NCBI GenBank assembly: GCA_028673005.1
Contig: CM054116.1
Span: 133,773,547-133,837,546, forward strand
DNA: 64,000 nucleotides
Source of the DNA: Tanypteryx hageni
Lineage: Eukaryota; Arthropoda; Insecta; Odonata; Petaluridae
Direction: 5' to 3'
The first letter of the stretch is position 1. Each line of letters begins with the position of its first letter. The notes under the pieces were generated by a model that saw only the letters and a program-made list of their open reading frames with translations, was not told where the DNA came from and searched no databases. Of this stretch, positions 10,250 to 22,736 are shown piece by piece. Made by a program: the position numbers and the translations under genes.

Positions 10250-11945
10250 ATTGAATTTCACTAAATTTGGATCTCTGAGTGGGATGAACTCTTAGTGGAA
10301 GATAAAATGAATAAAATTGTATCCTTCGAGTAAAACATATCATATTTCTCATTTTAATACATTTATGTATTGTTCCAGATGTTTGAACAACTTTCCTTGA
10401 GATTACGCTCATTAAATATTATTGGCAATTAGCCATTCTGAAGGTCATAATCGAAGAATTAATTTGAACCTTCTTTGATTTAAACAAGGGGTGCTGAATT
10501 TTTTATGGATAAAGTTAAAACTCTAAAAAGTTATGTCAGAAACGAATAATTAATGACCCTCATACTAACTTTGCATCAAAGTAACGACAGATGAGAAAAT
10601 ACGGTTCTGTAATTTCGATGGAAGACTTCTTAGAGAAGGAGAAAACGAGTAAATCTGAAACTTAAAGTATGTATTGTATTTAATGAAGTTTAATGCGTAT
10701 AGCAATGTTTTACTGTGATTGCTAGGATTCCAAAACAATTTGAAGACTTCTTCCAAACTCCTGTCATGTTTTCTTTAATCCTTGAACCGAGATTGGGCCC
10801 TTTCTCCCCCTCCCCCTCACTCTCTCTATCTTCATTGCCTTTTGGAATTTCTCGTAATTGCAATGTTACGAAGTCATATCTTTGATTTAATTTAGAATAC
10901 GTAATTCCTATTTTGCAGACAAATTTTCATTGTAGTTAATATTTGATAATTTTTACTTTAACAACTTTAGTTATATTTTCACTTCTCATTTCACATTCTC
11001 AAATCTCTCGAGCAAAGTTTATTTTTTATTTTTCTAGGAGACTAATTTTTTTCTCAATTACTGAATTTCGTACATATACACGTTACTAATGAAAGATTAT
11101 TGTACTACGTATGTGCGATAACAACGCTCAGGTTAACCGTTTACTAAATAAATAATAAATCTTTTTATGCGCCTCTTTTTTTTAGGCGTTTTGTTGTTTT
11201 CCTAAGCATATTCTGTTTTAAGGCCTGTGTCATAATTCGTAGCTTTATTCTATTAAAATAAAATCAGAATAATCTATTCTTCATCTAGATGTAGACGCTT
11301 TTTCTATGAAATTTAGTTTCATCGCCCCGTGTTTTGTTATCTCCGCAATGGATTTCCCCCAACCGCCTTCCTCCTCCACTCTCCCTCCCCTCCTGATTTT
11401 CTTTCCCTCACTCCAATTCCTGCCCTCCATCACCCATATCCTAAACTCCCCATTCCCTTCCTTTCATCCCACCTCCTCTTCTTCTTCTTGCCAAGCACCT
11501 AATAGTGAAGTGCTTTCCATTCGTCACGTGACACGCTCTCCAGCCACTCCCAGCACTCATACTTCCTTTTTGGCGCATTATCCTATCCAATCATTGGCTA
11601 AAGGGAACAGACAACCATCCCAGGACGTCCCGACGGCGCTGCACTCTAGATGTAGAGTGCATTAACGCTCTCTGCATTCTCACTCTCGGCGCGCGAATAT
11701 CCGCGGGAAGGGTGCCCCCGCTCCCTCGCCCCCTCTCCCCCGCCCCCTCTCTCCCGCTCCCTCGCCCCTGCTTCCGCCCCGGGCCACTGAATGGAACAAG
11801 AAACTGATTTCAGGTTTGGGCTTACCTCTAAACCGCAAGAGGGCAAATTATGTCGTCCCTGTTTCCCATGCGCTTATTCTCATAGGCAGGTTGGTTATAC
11901 GCAGTGTTTCCTGATATTATCTCTAGGAAAAATCATTTTTTGTAC
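10250..11945. other. AT-rich DNA with a C-rich patch, no gene recognised
   Basis: AT-rich sequence to 11300, then C/T-rich DNA (11350-11500) and a GC-rich segment with CCCTCTCCCGCTCCC (11700-11780). No gene, exon or repeat family is recognised. Confidence 0.45.
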
Positions 11946-12140
11946 TTTTTAGGCATTCAGTAGCAGCGAAGCGGTAGTAGCCTTGTGGGCACGTCTCGTC
12001 CGTCCGTTCGTCTGTCGTAACTTTCTTCTCCTGAACCGCTGGACGGATTTAAATTAAATTAATTAGGAGTGATCGTTATTAAAATGTATCGCCCAATTGT
12101 GATTTTGAACTGCATCCGCCGATTAGAATTTCCACTTTAT
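11946..12140. repeat. P repeat copy 1 (hairpin-headed family)
   Basis: It begins TTTTTAGGC, then AGCAGCGAAGCGGTAGTAG, CGTCTCGTCCGTCCG, a GGACGGATTT motif, TTAAATTAATTAGGAGTGATCG and TTGTGATTTTGAACTG. The same order of motifs is found at 41561-41757, with the same left boundary at TTTTTAGGC. The left-end hairpin is degraded here but perfect in the other copy. Confidence 0.8.
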
Positions 12141-12189
12141 ACGAGTACTTAAGTAAACGTATACTCGTGCTCGTTAAATGGCATCCGTC

Positions 12190-12560
12190 AAGCAACAATT
12201 ACATAGGTACCGTATTTTTCTCTCCCTAGCTCTCATATGGTATCGATTAAAAAATCATTCGGATAGAGAACATTTACCATAAAAAATTCTGAAAAACCAC
12301 ATAATTACGACTTGTAGTTTCTGAGATAAACATTCGAGAAACTTGCAAGAATAACATCATATATTTTATTTACATCGATCGCTACGACAATTACATCGGC
12401 GGACAACAATTAAAAATGCCTATTTTTCTCTCCCACGATCTTAAATAATCCGTGCGAGTTAGATTTAAAAATGTATTCTTATAGAGGACGGCATTTGCCA
12501 CAAAAAAGTCCGCGAGACCACAAAATTACGATTTATAGTTTTGGAGATAAAAAATTGAAG
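12190..12560. repeat. Internal direct duplication, offset about 211 bp
   Basis: Two diverged copies lie in tandem. Copy one (about 12190-12340) has AACAATTACATAGG, TATTTTTCTCTCCC, CATAAAAAATTCTGAAAAACC, ATTACGACTTGTAGTTTCTGAGATAAA. Copy two (about 12401-12560) has AACAATTAAAAATGCC, TATTTTTCTCTCCC, CACAAAAAAGTCCGCGAGACC, ATTACGATTTATAGTTTTGGAGATAAA. It follows P copy 1 directly and may be part of the same element. Confidence 0.7.
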
Positions 12561-12565
12561 AATCG

Positions 12566-13585
12566 CGCAATCCTTCGATACTGTTTTTTATACGTATTTC
12601 CCGTAAAGAACGCCTTTGAAATCTCTGCGCATTCCATTCATAGAGTATATTTTTGAAATTGTTCTCCAGTTGTAAATGCCCCATTTGCACCATAAAAAGT
12701 GAACATAAAACAGCATGATTTTTGGCTACGGCATATTTCCTAATGCCAAATAAATTTAATTAATTAACAAATCCAACATGAAAAGTTTGTATTTTATCGG
12801 TGAATTGTGCGTGGTTTCAACGAACTTGCTTAAATTCTTCTGGCATAAATGAGTTATTTCATATTCTTTTGAACAAAAATTGATACCACACACTACTATA
12901 TTCTTAGAAGATCCTTTAAATCTCCTATTAACTACAGTGAATAATGTTGGGAGAATTCAAAAAAATACATTTCAGATAACATCTCTGGAGTTCTTGTGAA
13001 AGAGAAGGTTGTTCTCTAATAAAGCTAGATTATATTCCTTAAAGAAGACCGGATAAAAATTACCGAATTATTATAATGGGGAAATATCTAATATTTCTGT
13101 TAATTTTTAATTCCATAACTCTTTTCACGTTAGATGTAAATACAATGTTCCAAAATCCTTTATTTTTAGGTGTTCGCAAAGTTAATTTCGCTTATTTCCT
13201 TCCAAATTACAATTATCCATCTTTGAAGATAAATTCCTTTCATCTTTCCTTGTTGGTCAGGGGATTTAAGTGCACGTAGTATATGATAGTATTCATACCT
13301 CAGTTTTCTCTCAGAAATCGCCTGTAAGCACATCAATTTTAAAATACGCTCATTATATTTTATTCTCTCCTAGTGGTGTATTTCCTCGCTTACGGCAAAC
13401 AAATGAAATGCACCAAAAACGTCACATGTATATTCGTGACGTAACATTCATAAATCTGCTCGCGTGCATCTTTTCAAAACTGACAATACAAACAATGACG
13501 AGCTAAAAATGGCGACATCGAAATGTATTTGTCGCTCAAAATCCCAAGAGTAGTTTTTCCTCTCGCGATCAGGATTTGAGCAACG
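12566..13585. other. AT-rich DNA, no gene recognised
   Basis: No gene or known repeat seen. Short open frames (for example at 13076 and 13270 on +) have no family resemblance. Confidence 0.45.
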
Positions 13586-13589
13586 CATA

Positions 13590-14078
13590 GACTTCTCTTG
13601 TTCACCTCCACCTCCTTCCTACCACCCATTCCCCCCTCTCACTCCCTCCCGTTCGCCTTTACCTCCACCTAACACCAACCCCTACTCCCACACCCCAGGC
13701 TCCTTCCTTCCTCACCTCATTCTCTCTATATTTCCTCATTCCTTCCCTTCTTTTCTCCCTCCCACCCTTCTCCCTCCCTTTATCTCTCTCCCTTCCTCTC
13801 ACTCTCCCTCCCTCCCACACTCCTTCCCTCTCGCCCTCCCTCTCACCCTCCCTCCCTCTCTCCCTCCCTCCCTCTCTCCCTCCCTCTCTCCCTCCCTCCC
13901 TCTCTCCCTCCCTCCCTTTCTCCCTCTTTCCCTCTCTCCCTCCTCCCTCTCTCTCTCTCCCTCCCTCTCTCCCTCCTCCCTCTCTCTCCCTCCCTCTCTC
14001 CCTCCTCCCTCTCTCCCTCCTCCCTCTCTCCCTCCTCCCTCTCTCCCTCCTCCCTCTCTCCCTCTCTCACACACTCTC
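13590..14078. repeat. Polypyrimidine minisatellite (CTCCCTCC/CTCCTCCCTCT)
   Basis: The + strand is almost pure C/T, ending in a regular 12-bp array of CTCCTCCCTCTC near 13990-14060. Arg/Glu/Gly-rich frames on the minus strand are repeat artefacts. Confidence 0.9.
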
Positions 14079-14102
14079 CTCCCCCAACCTATCACTCCGA
14101 GG

Positions 14103-14762
14103 CCCTCAGACCTGCCGTGTGGCTTTCGATACCAAAAAGTTAACCCGTGTTGTCCGCATAAATCCTTCACCGCGAGCATGTTTAATGCCCGTCAGCTATC
14201 TGCGCGCCACCCTGTGGAATCAGGAGAAAGTTTACGTTGAAATTGAAAACAGTGCGATCACCTTCCTTGTACTTCTCCGCCTGCATGAATCAGATCAAAT
14301 ACATCGCCAAAAATACCGAGTGCCGCTCTTATTTGATCTATTAAAAGTCGAATTCAAATCCTGGATTCAAATATCAGACCAAGTTGGTGTTTTCACTGAA
14401 AATGTTCCGATATAGACCTGCGAACTATTTGAAAACGGAGCAGAATGTCGGCGGGTGTCCTTGGGAGAATCCACAGTGCTCGTCTAGGTTCCAAGATCCT
14501 TTGTGCTGTGCTGGAGGAATGCAAGACGAACTCAGTCTTCGAGGCGGCTACAGAGAAGCAGTTAAAATTGCACTGGTCGGTCACCGCAAAGGACTTGCTC
14601 CTCGGGCGTACCTGCGCGAAATTGCGTGCATTTCTTCCGCTGTTTCTCTATTTCAGGGGATTCCAACTCTCGGTACGCGTACCCTTAGGGTACGTCCAGA
14701 GTTGTAAAGGGGTACGCGAAAGTATTAAAGACTATGGTTTCGGAATAAAATTGTTTGAATAA
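14103..14762 (+). other. Unassigned higher-GC segment with overlapping open frames
   Basis: Three overlapping + frames (14119-14415, 14384-14707, 14445-14762) cover this segment. The last reads through SARLGSKILCAVLEECKTN and FEAATEKQLKLHWSV. I recognise no domain, and no single frame is favoured. The segment ends in what looks like a transposon terminus at 14654, so at least its 3' third is probably mobile DNA. It could hold an exon, but nothing seen here proves it. Confidence 0.25.
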
Positions 14763-15056
14763 CAGTGTGAATACGTAGTTTTGTTGCCAAAGAGAAAATT
14801 GGGATAGAAATGTTTTTCAGTATACTATTTCTTCAATGTGGCATAATTAACGGTAATTAAATTGTTGAGAGGTCGGAGGATCTTTTTTCACGGAAGAAGT
14901 CACGCACAGGCCTTTTGGAAACTACATTTTAAAAATATTAATGCCATTACCTTTTTAATTGTTAGCATATATCAACATGAGTCATCTGTTTTAATACAAG
15001 TTTTATTCATATCAACGTCGCTGTAAAATATAGCAGAGGGTACGCAACCGATTAAG
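14654..15056 (+). mobile_element. Possible hAT-type MITE fragment, right end not found
   Basis: CAGGGGATTCCAACTC at 14654 resembles the CAGGGGTTCCCAACCT terminus of the clear hAT MITE at 60120. It runs straight into the palindromic CGGTACGCGTACCCTTAGGG block and GGGGTACGCGAAAG, with a further GGGTACGC at about 15045. Such GGTACGC blocks are, from general memory, common beside hAT-type ends. I could not find a matching inverted right end or target duplication, so the extent is a guess. Confidence 0.4.
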
Positions 15057-15059
15057 AAA

Positions 15060-16040
15060 GTGCAGAAACAGGCATGTCAGCAAAAAAAGCTGAGTAATAT
15101 GGCTTTAGGGTGAAAATCGGAGGGAATTGGCAATCCTTCAACTCAAAGCAGATATCTGAAAATGGAGGGGGTGAAACGGGATAAAACTTCTCACACCATT
15201 GGCTACACTAAAAAGAATTATTTTAGGAAGCACTATAAATCTATTATAAACAAGGATGAACCATATAGATATGTATCAACGACAGTTGTACAATGTAGAT
15301 ATCAAACATGTTACTAATAAACATGCAACCGAATTCATTTTATGCGAGATTTTGTGTTGTGTCTGTACTAGAATAAATCGATAACGAAGCGATTTCAATC
15401 ACAAACGTACGAAATCTCATATAATTAGGTTTAGATATGATTTAATTGGGTAATTTTAACAGTTTTTAGTTTCCAATTATCAACCGGTCTCATTGTCTCG
15501 GTTAATTTTGTGGCTAATGATGTTTCGTGATGGCTATACAATTCCAGTGCCTGCATTTCAACGGAGGCTACGTAAAAGAAGCTTCTGTGCGGTGCTGTTT
15601 TACTAAATCAATAGCAGAACATACAAAATACCTGCAAAATGTAGCCTAGATTTGGTACCTCGGAATGGCCAGAAATGCATCAGCGAATTTTGATGTTGAA
15701 TATCAAACGTAATCGATATTAAAGCGCATGATTACTTCCATATTGACGCCATTAATGTCAACTTAAAAAATCTCGAACGATTTTCTGATCATACAGTTTA
15801 CTTAATTCTCTTTGAAGCAATTATCTCCGCGATAAATCTAACCCATATCCGAATAAAAAGGTTTCGAAAGTCATTAAAGCTTGACAGACAGCCGTTCGGA
15901 CACCGCAACGATCCCATAAGTCTTTTTCTGAATAAATTTCTGGAAAAAATGTACGACTTGATAGAGTAACTCACCCGTAAATGATTCCTGAAAAAGTAAG
16001 AGAAAAAAATATTACCTTTTGAATTTACCCGGATGCTGCG
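15060..16040. other. AT-rich DNA, no gene recognised
   Basis: Nothing recognisable in either strand apart from short AT-rich motifs. Confidence 0.45.
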
Positions 16041-16437
16041 GCTGAATATACTGATCTATATTGCACCGTTAAGCTCCCTCCTCTTCCACCATTCCCCTCC
16101 CCGTCCCTCTTACACCATTACCTCCTCTCACTCGCTCCCTCCCCCTCTTCACCCCTCTCCCATTCCCTTTCTTCACCCCCTCTCCCATCACCTCTTGCTC
16201 TCTTTCTCTCTCCCCGCAAATCCTATAAGTCATCCACATATCGCGGAATCACTCTTCGTTTGCCGATGGGATAAGGTGTGAGAGAGGGGTGATCTGAATG
16301 TGTGTGTGTGCGTTTGTGTGTATGCGCGTGTGTGAACGCGGAATGTTAGGGGGGAAAGGGGAGGATGGTGGGGATAGGAGCGGTTTCCGGAGAATAACAG
16401 ATGACAGCTACGTGTCGGTGTTCTGTCGTTGGTCATA

Positions 16438-16570
16438 ACTCTGAAGAGAAAGAGGAGAGTGGGAGAGAGAGAAGAGAGGGGGAGAGAGAAAAGGGAGAAG
16501 AGGAAGGGGAGGGAGACGAAGGAGGGAGAAGGAGGAGGAGGGGGAGTGAGTAGAGGGGGGAGAGACATCG
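16438..16570. repeat. Polypurine tract
   Basis: GAGAGAGAAGAGAGGGGGAGAG-type sequence on the + strand, about 220 bases after a polypyrimidine tract (16070-16220). A short TG/CG run lies between them (16299-16335). Confidence 0.85.
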
Positions 16571-16799
16571 ATTCTCCCTTCCCACGGATAATCACAGCGC
16601 CTATCATTACTAGGGTGACGAGTGTCCGTATGCCTTTTTTATTCGCGGAGATTATCACAAAAAGAGTGGGTGGGAGGAGGGAGAGAACATTTTGGGGATG
16701 GAGGGGAGAGGGAGGCACGGTCGTGTTCAAATGTGTGCCTCTCCGTTCGATGGCGCACTCGTCTCATCAAATGCAGGAAGTGGACAATTCCTAGGAGGG

Positions 16800-19700
16800 G
16801 GAGGTAGGTTTGGATTCGCGTGTTGCGTCAAAATGCAACGACGAAATGCTTTCTGGGGATGAAAAAGATGATATCGGCGAAAATATTCCGCGCCTAGATT
16901 TTTTAACGAAATAGGTAATTGATTGCGAATAAATTTGTAAACCCAAAAACCGATTATTTCCGACGGGTTATTCTGGGAAACAAAAGGACAAATATGGAGG
17001 ATTATGGGACTCTTTGCTTGATGCGTGTCGCCAGATCATAAAAATTCGATCTCGTCCTCTCCTCGTACCCAAGCGACGCTGCTCAGCTGATCTCGATATG
17101 CGGAATCATTTCTATTTGAAGGCGCGATAAGGCACCGCGTTTTGCCGCCTCGTTTTACTGAGCATAAATGGAGAGAATTTAATAAATCGTATTCGTGAGA
17201 AAAACTTCTTTGATTCTAAAATAAATGTTAAGGTTAATTCTCCTCATTAAAAAATTCTAAAAGCAATCCGCCCGACGATATTTTCCTGCATTCGTACCAA
17301 ATTTAAAAAATTGCCGCTAAGCTATTTCGAACGGAGCAATAGTCGTGCGGTACTTTGCAAGAAGTGTTGTGGTGCGAGGCATACACGGGGCCCACGCGAA
17401 AATCTTTTCGAAACACTTTGAGATTGAAAACGTTTTATTTTTTAGATTTTAGAGTTATTGATGGCGACAAAGCAAATTGTTTATGCTATATAAATATTTC
17501 ATAATTAATTCAGATGCTATCATTTTTTCGTCGTGTCGTATAGTACAGAAAATTAAACGCTGCCAAAGAAATGCAGTTTATTGGGAATACGAAACGTACG
17601 TAAAACTTCCAAAAAGAAGCAAACACGCACAAATGCAGATATTAGCCAAGAAACTTTCGAAATTAACTCAGAAATTTTAAGCAAAAGGAAAAGACACCCA
17701 TTTTCACTGCGTAGCCTTTCTTGACCGACACGAAAGCATCGATTGAACACGATAAATTATAGAGCGTTACTGGAAATTTTGTTATAAAGGTATTCAGGTA
17801 TTATTTTAGAAAGGATATGAATGGACTGGAGAATGAACCGTTAGAAAAGTCACAGCTGCGAAAAACAACTTGTTAAGGTGTAAAATTAACCCGCGCGATC
17901 ACTATCGCCTTAAGTGCTATTATCCACGTTTTCGAATTCCAGTAGACAGATTAACGCTTCGTCAAAACCTAACTTTGTCGGCATTGGGCGTTTCGCGATG
18001 GAATTGTTATCATTTCCCGTTATGCTATATAAAATCCTAGCCAGATGGAATGTGGGCAGTAGATTAAATATTCCAGATTCCCGTATTTGGCAGTAATGAA
18101 ATAATCAAGAGGAGAGCTGCTAATCTCTTAGACAAAGAATTCAAAGAACGATGGACTCTTATAATATCAGTAAAATTATTTGATGACATTTCTTAGCACA
18201 TCAGAAGGACTCTCCTTCATCAACTAATTGTTTTCTTTACGAATTAATTAACATATTATTATAGCGACTGCTTTCTACGATTACAACGCAGTAGAACGAT
18301 CGTATTTGGAAGCTATTTATCTTAAAATCATCAATAACAATTGAACTATAATTCTTCAGTGGACACAAAGATCGGCGCACAACATCAACAACGGAAATTA
18401 TTGATAAAAAGCAACAAATTTCGTCATGATACAAAAATTTCTCATTCCGCCGTTTACCATATTCCTATGCTCTGATAAAAAATAGGCATGTAGACTTGTG
18501 GAAATTCCTAAACTCTTATTCATTGTGGTAAAGATCAGTTCCCGAGGAATTTAATCTCCGATTGGCAACCATAGATGCTAATCGAAATACCTAGCACGAC
18601 TTTTATCCTACAGGAATTGATTGAGAGTGAATAACCTTTTTAAATTAGTAATTTAAATCTCTTATCATGAACAATAGTAAGTTAATGTTTATTTGTAACA
18701 AGGTCTGGTTGGTAATTTTCCGAGCGTCACCTTATTTCTCCAATGGATTCGAACGTGTAATTAGGCGTATCGTAATAACATACGTCTGCAGAGTCTCGGT
18801 GCTTGCAAATCACGGCCGATGCGGCTCCCTAATGGGTCCGGTTCGATGCCGGAATCGGAGCTATGTGCGGACGGCGACGCATCGGAAGTGACGTCGTGCT
18901 GGGAAGGGCTCGGTCCGCACCTCCCTTGTCTGAGGACTTGATGGCGTCCTTTTGCGGAATTACCCCGAATTGCCTGGCTGTTAAACTACAATATATGAAA
19001 CGGTTACAGAGTTTCACGTAAACAATTTTCACGATGTCGTTGTGGGTGCTGTATGGGAATAGGAAATGAAGTATATTTTATAAAACTTTATAAAGTTGTA
19101 GGAATGCCCGACGAAAAAAACACTAAAAACATTCTACAACGCCGAATTAGCTTCAAGCGGTGGACATCGAAAGCACTCACATTAGCTTATTTCGACATTT
19201 TAAAGTTATTGCTCGTGCCTCAAAACTGCCATTTATGGTCCGTTAGATCATGTATCCCAACTCTCACGTTAGTGAATTCACGATATTCTTCTTTATAGCA
19301 GACTGGGTCTCTCTGCACATCATCCACCCTTGCCTTTGCTGTTTGCTGTAGTAAAATTGCACACAATGTCTTGATTCGTAAATATTAATTTTAATTTAAT
19401 TACAGCTTAATAATTGCATGCGAAAATATGTTCTGAAAGTATGTGCATGTTAGTGCAAATCCCAAACATTTCAATGACAGTATTTATGAACTGAAGATTT
19501 GACTCCGACCGTAAACAAAAAGGAATTTAGCGAGAAGAACAGGGCGTTAAATACGTATTTCGAGAGACTGGGTCAAATCTTCAATTCATAGTTTCACTCG
19601 TCGTAGTCTCCTCTTCTATTTATCGACAGTATTTATAATAACAATCATTATTTTCATGAGTAAACTATAAGTGAATAGATTTTTATAAGCGAATAATGGT

Positions 19701-19940
19701 TCAAAAAATAAAAGTCGGGATAAATTCCTTCCTCACTGTTGTTGAAATTTGGCTCCGATAATTCTTCTAGTGCTTTGTTTTTACGATGAAGTGACTTTAA
19801 ATCGAATAAATATTAATATACATTTCGAAAAGTAAGAAAAGGCAATCGCTAAACGCTGTGAAAATGCCGTGAATTGAAAAGGAAGCTCCAAAGTTGGAAT
19901 TCTTCCACGGCGTGCTGTTTATACATGAGAAGAAAAGAAT
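16800..19940. other. Unique-looking AT-rich DNA, no gene recognised
   Basis: Over 3 kb without a recognisable gene, SINE or repeat shared with the rest of the window. A CpG-rich patch sits at about 18815-18930 (around GGTCCGGTTCGATGCCGG). It superficially resembles a tRNA T-arm but lacks a box A. No exon could be supported. Confidence 0.4.
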
Positions 19941-20038
19941 GAGAAATGACGTCAATCAGAGAGCCCCAGCAAAGGAAACCACCGAAACCCAAAAGGGAAG
20001 GCCCACGGAGTGCAGCGGAGAGGCGGAGGTGGAGTGAT

Positions 20039-20085
20039 AGAGGGGGGGGCGGTGGGGTGGGGGCGGAGGGGGGGGTGCGGAGAAT
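20039..20085. repeat. G-rich run, potential quadruplex
   Basis: The + strand has GGGGGGGGCGGTGGGGTGGG followed by GGCGGAGGGGGGG, giving at least four G-runs of three or more with short loops. This fits the usual quadruplex pattern; whether it folds is unknown. Confidence 0.7.
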
Positions 20086-20574
20086 ATCTGCCTTCTCCAC
20101 CCCCTTCGCCCCATACCTCTCCGTGGACATTTTCCGCCCAGCGTCGTTCCGCTACAGCGATGGTTGGGGGAGGTCTCCCGGTGATAACGCACTCCACGCA
20201 TAGAGCATAAATCACTGCGAGAGAGGATGAGAGAAAGAGAGAGGAAATACACCCCTCTCTTTCCCCCGCACAAACCAACAAATATACGTGAGCGAGAGAG
20301 AGTACGTGTGTGTGTGCGTGTACAGCGGAATACCACATACTGTCAGGACACTTTCCCTCCCTCCTTTACGTCCGACCTACTTCGCTAGAGGCCGGTGCAT
20401 TCGCACTCCCTTATTCAGAAGTTCTGAAGATAGAGAAGCAGTCGGTTCTCAAGAATGTGCAACGGCCCCCCATATTCTTCCATTTATTATTTTTTATTAG
20501 TCTTAAGTTTGGAGCGGCGGTGGAGCAGCCAGTGATCAATAGAAAATTCGGAATATCGGTAATGTGTCGATGGG

Positions 20575-21050
20575 AAATTGGCCGCCTGCCTCCGGCCCTG
20601 CTCCCCGCCCCTTTCGCTCCAACCCCCCTCCCTGCCCCCCAAATCATCCGAATCCCTCCGCCCCTCTCGGCATACTCATGCATTCCTCCCCTTCCCTCTC
20701 CGCCCGCATCGCCAATTCCACTCTTCCCCTCTCCACCTCCCCCCTCTCTCTCTCTCTCACCCTCTCTCGCCCCATCCCCCCTCTCTTTCGCCCCATCCCC
20801 CCTCTCTCTCCCTCTCTCGCCCCATCCCCTCTCTCTCCATCCCCTCTCTCTCCATCCCCTCTCTCTCCATCCCCTCTCTCTCCATCCCCTCTCTTTCCAT
20901 CCCCTCTCTCTCCATCCCCTCTCTTTCCATCCCCTCTCCCCAGCCCCTCTCTCTCTCCTTTCTCTCCAACCCCTCTCTCCCCCCTCTTTCTCCATCCTCT
21001 CTCTCCATCCCCTCTCTCTCTCTCCTCTCTCTCTCTCTCCACCTCCATGA
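20575..21050. repeat. Polypyrimidine region with a 15-bp minisatellite
   Basis: Eight units of CATCCCCTCTCTCTC start every 15 bases from 20823 to 20928, within a wider C/T-rich region. The 15-base unit keeps all three + frames and two - frames open, producing five overlapping frames of 120-250 codons, none of which resembles a protein. Confidence 0.9.
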
Positions 21051-21059
21051 ATTTCCCCT

Positions 21060-22730
21060 CCCCCTTTCAAATAGCGAGCATGATTCATTTAAGCAATCAT
21101 AGCGCCGCTCGCCCTTTGCCATCCCGCATTTGATTTATCGGGAGTAATAATATTTTTCTAACGAGAGGCTCCCATAAGTTTATCGAAATGTTTATCGCCC
21201 CGCGGAAGTAACTTGATTTCGGAACCCAATTTTAATAACGCTCCGGAAATGCATTTTGGCAGCCATTCGAGGGCACTAGCGGTAAGTGTGTGATGGTACG
21301 CTCGTTCGAGCGAAGATAAAACATAAGTTTCAGCGATAACCTACGTGAATATAATTTCCACAGACATATGAAAGTTTCACTACCTGTTATTCACCATAAA
21401 TTACAATAAAAATTTCGTCATAATTCGTCATAAACGAGGGAGTTTGTGATAACTAGTTTCACGGACAGGGGAAACATTATGGCGATGGAAACATTTTTCT
21501 GGAGGGTCATAAGGAACTAATTCTGTCCTCACACAAATGCATTATCGTCATAAAAAGGTAATTTAGTATCGCCATAAGATTCTATCCACATCAAACGCGA
21601 AGAGAATACTGGTTGCAGTGTGTAGTAATAAAGCGTTAAAATTCATTTTTAGGAAAGAGTTACTGGTCCTTGAATATTTTCTAGTTTTAAATGCGTTTGA
21701 TAAATCTATCAATTCGACCTTACTTCCATAAATCGACATAATGTCAAAATAGGTCACATCTTAAAAATTTCGATTATTAAATTAGTGTTTAGAAGTGTAA
21801 AGATTTTGCTTTTCATGAGTATCAGACTTGTACAGCAATTGAAAATTGGACGAGAGGCGTAAACAAAAATCATTAAGTCCTCATCAGAGCAGCTACGTCC
21901 AGGGCTAGGATTTGCCAGAAGGGAAAAGTGTATGCGCTCGCGAAAATTCGCCCTCAAGATTAGCGTGAATATGTGTTGATGCCTACTTGAAGACGCCGCC
22001 TTCGCTGAAGAACTTACACATAGCGGGAATGTTATGTTTATACATTGGGAAACATTGAGAAATAGTTGAAAATAAGCAAGTATAAACCCAATCACGTATC
22101 TATAATTATTAACCATAAATGCCTTTCCTGTCTGATATTCCACAACATTTATCCTAAAGGGCTGTAGAATCCTCGTTCATTATAAAATTTTATTAGGTCT
22201 CTTTGGAAAAGATAACAAATGATAAGCTGCATAACCTGCTATAGTTTAAAAAAACATTCATTTAAACTCATAAGAAGTTATTTCAAGATAAATTTCACTT
22301 CAGTTACTGAGAGTGATAATATATATCATTGATGTTACTATTGTTGATGTTTCCATTAGTTGCAAATAATATATTGTCCGAATATAACTGAGGGTCGTGA
22401 TAAGATTAAACAATTTTCATGGTCGATTTTCGCATGCGATGTTTGCCACGGATAACTAAACTTAAATCGATATTAATGCAAGTGTAGTTACAATGCCCAC
22501 CTTAAAAAAAACGTGAAATTATGTCTGTATTTGAAGGTAAATAACAGCTCATGCTTGGATAAACAGATGAGTATAATAAAAATCGCGTGTTCTAAATAAA
22601 TCATTTCCAAAGCCCATCGATGGAATTTACTCATCCTGATCACAGAAAAATATAATCTTCATGCGAAGGTTTTCGCTGCTCAGTGGTGAAAAACTGGCAT
22701 CGACTTTCGGCGTCTACTGCTTACAGTGGA
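21060..22730. other. AT-rich DNA, no gene recognised
   Basis: No gene or repeat family identified. A minus-strand frame (21754-22143) has no recognisable domain. Confidence 0.45.
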
Positions 22731-22736
22731 CCATTC

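Noticed and set aside
18820..18900. tRNA-like GGTCCGGTTCGATGCCGG
   Set aside because: No box A at a proper distance, no acceptor stem, no repeat copies.
20310..21133. Five overlapping frames of 120-246 codons
   Set aside because: A 15-bp pyrimidine unit keeps nearly every frame open.
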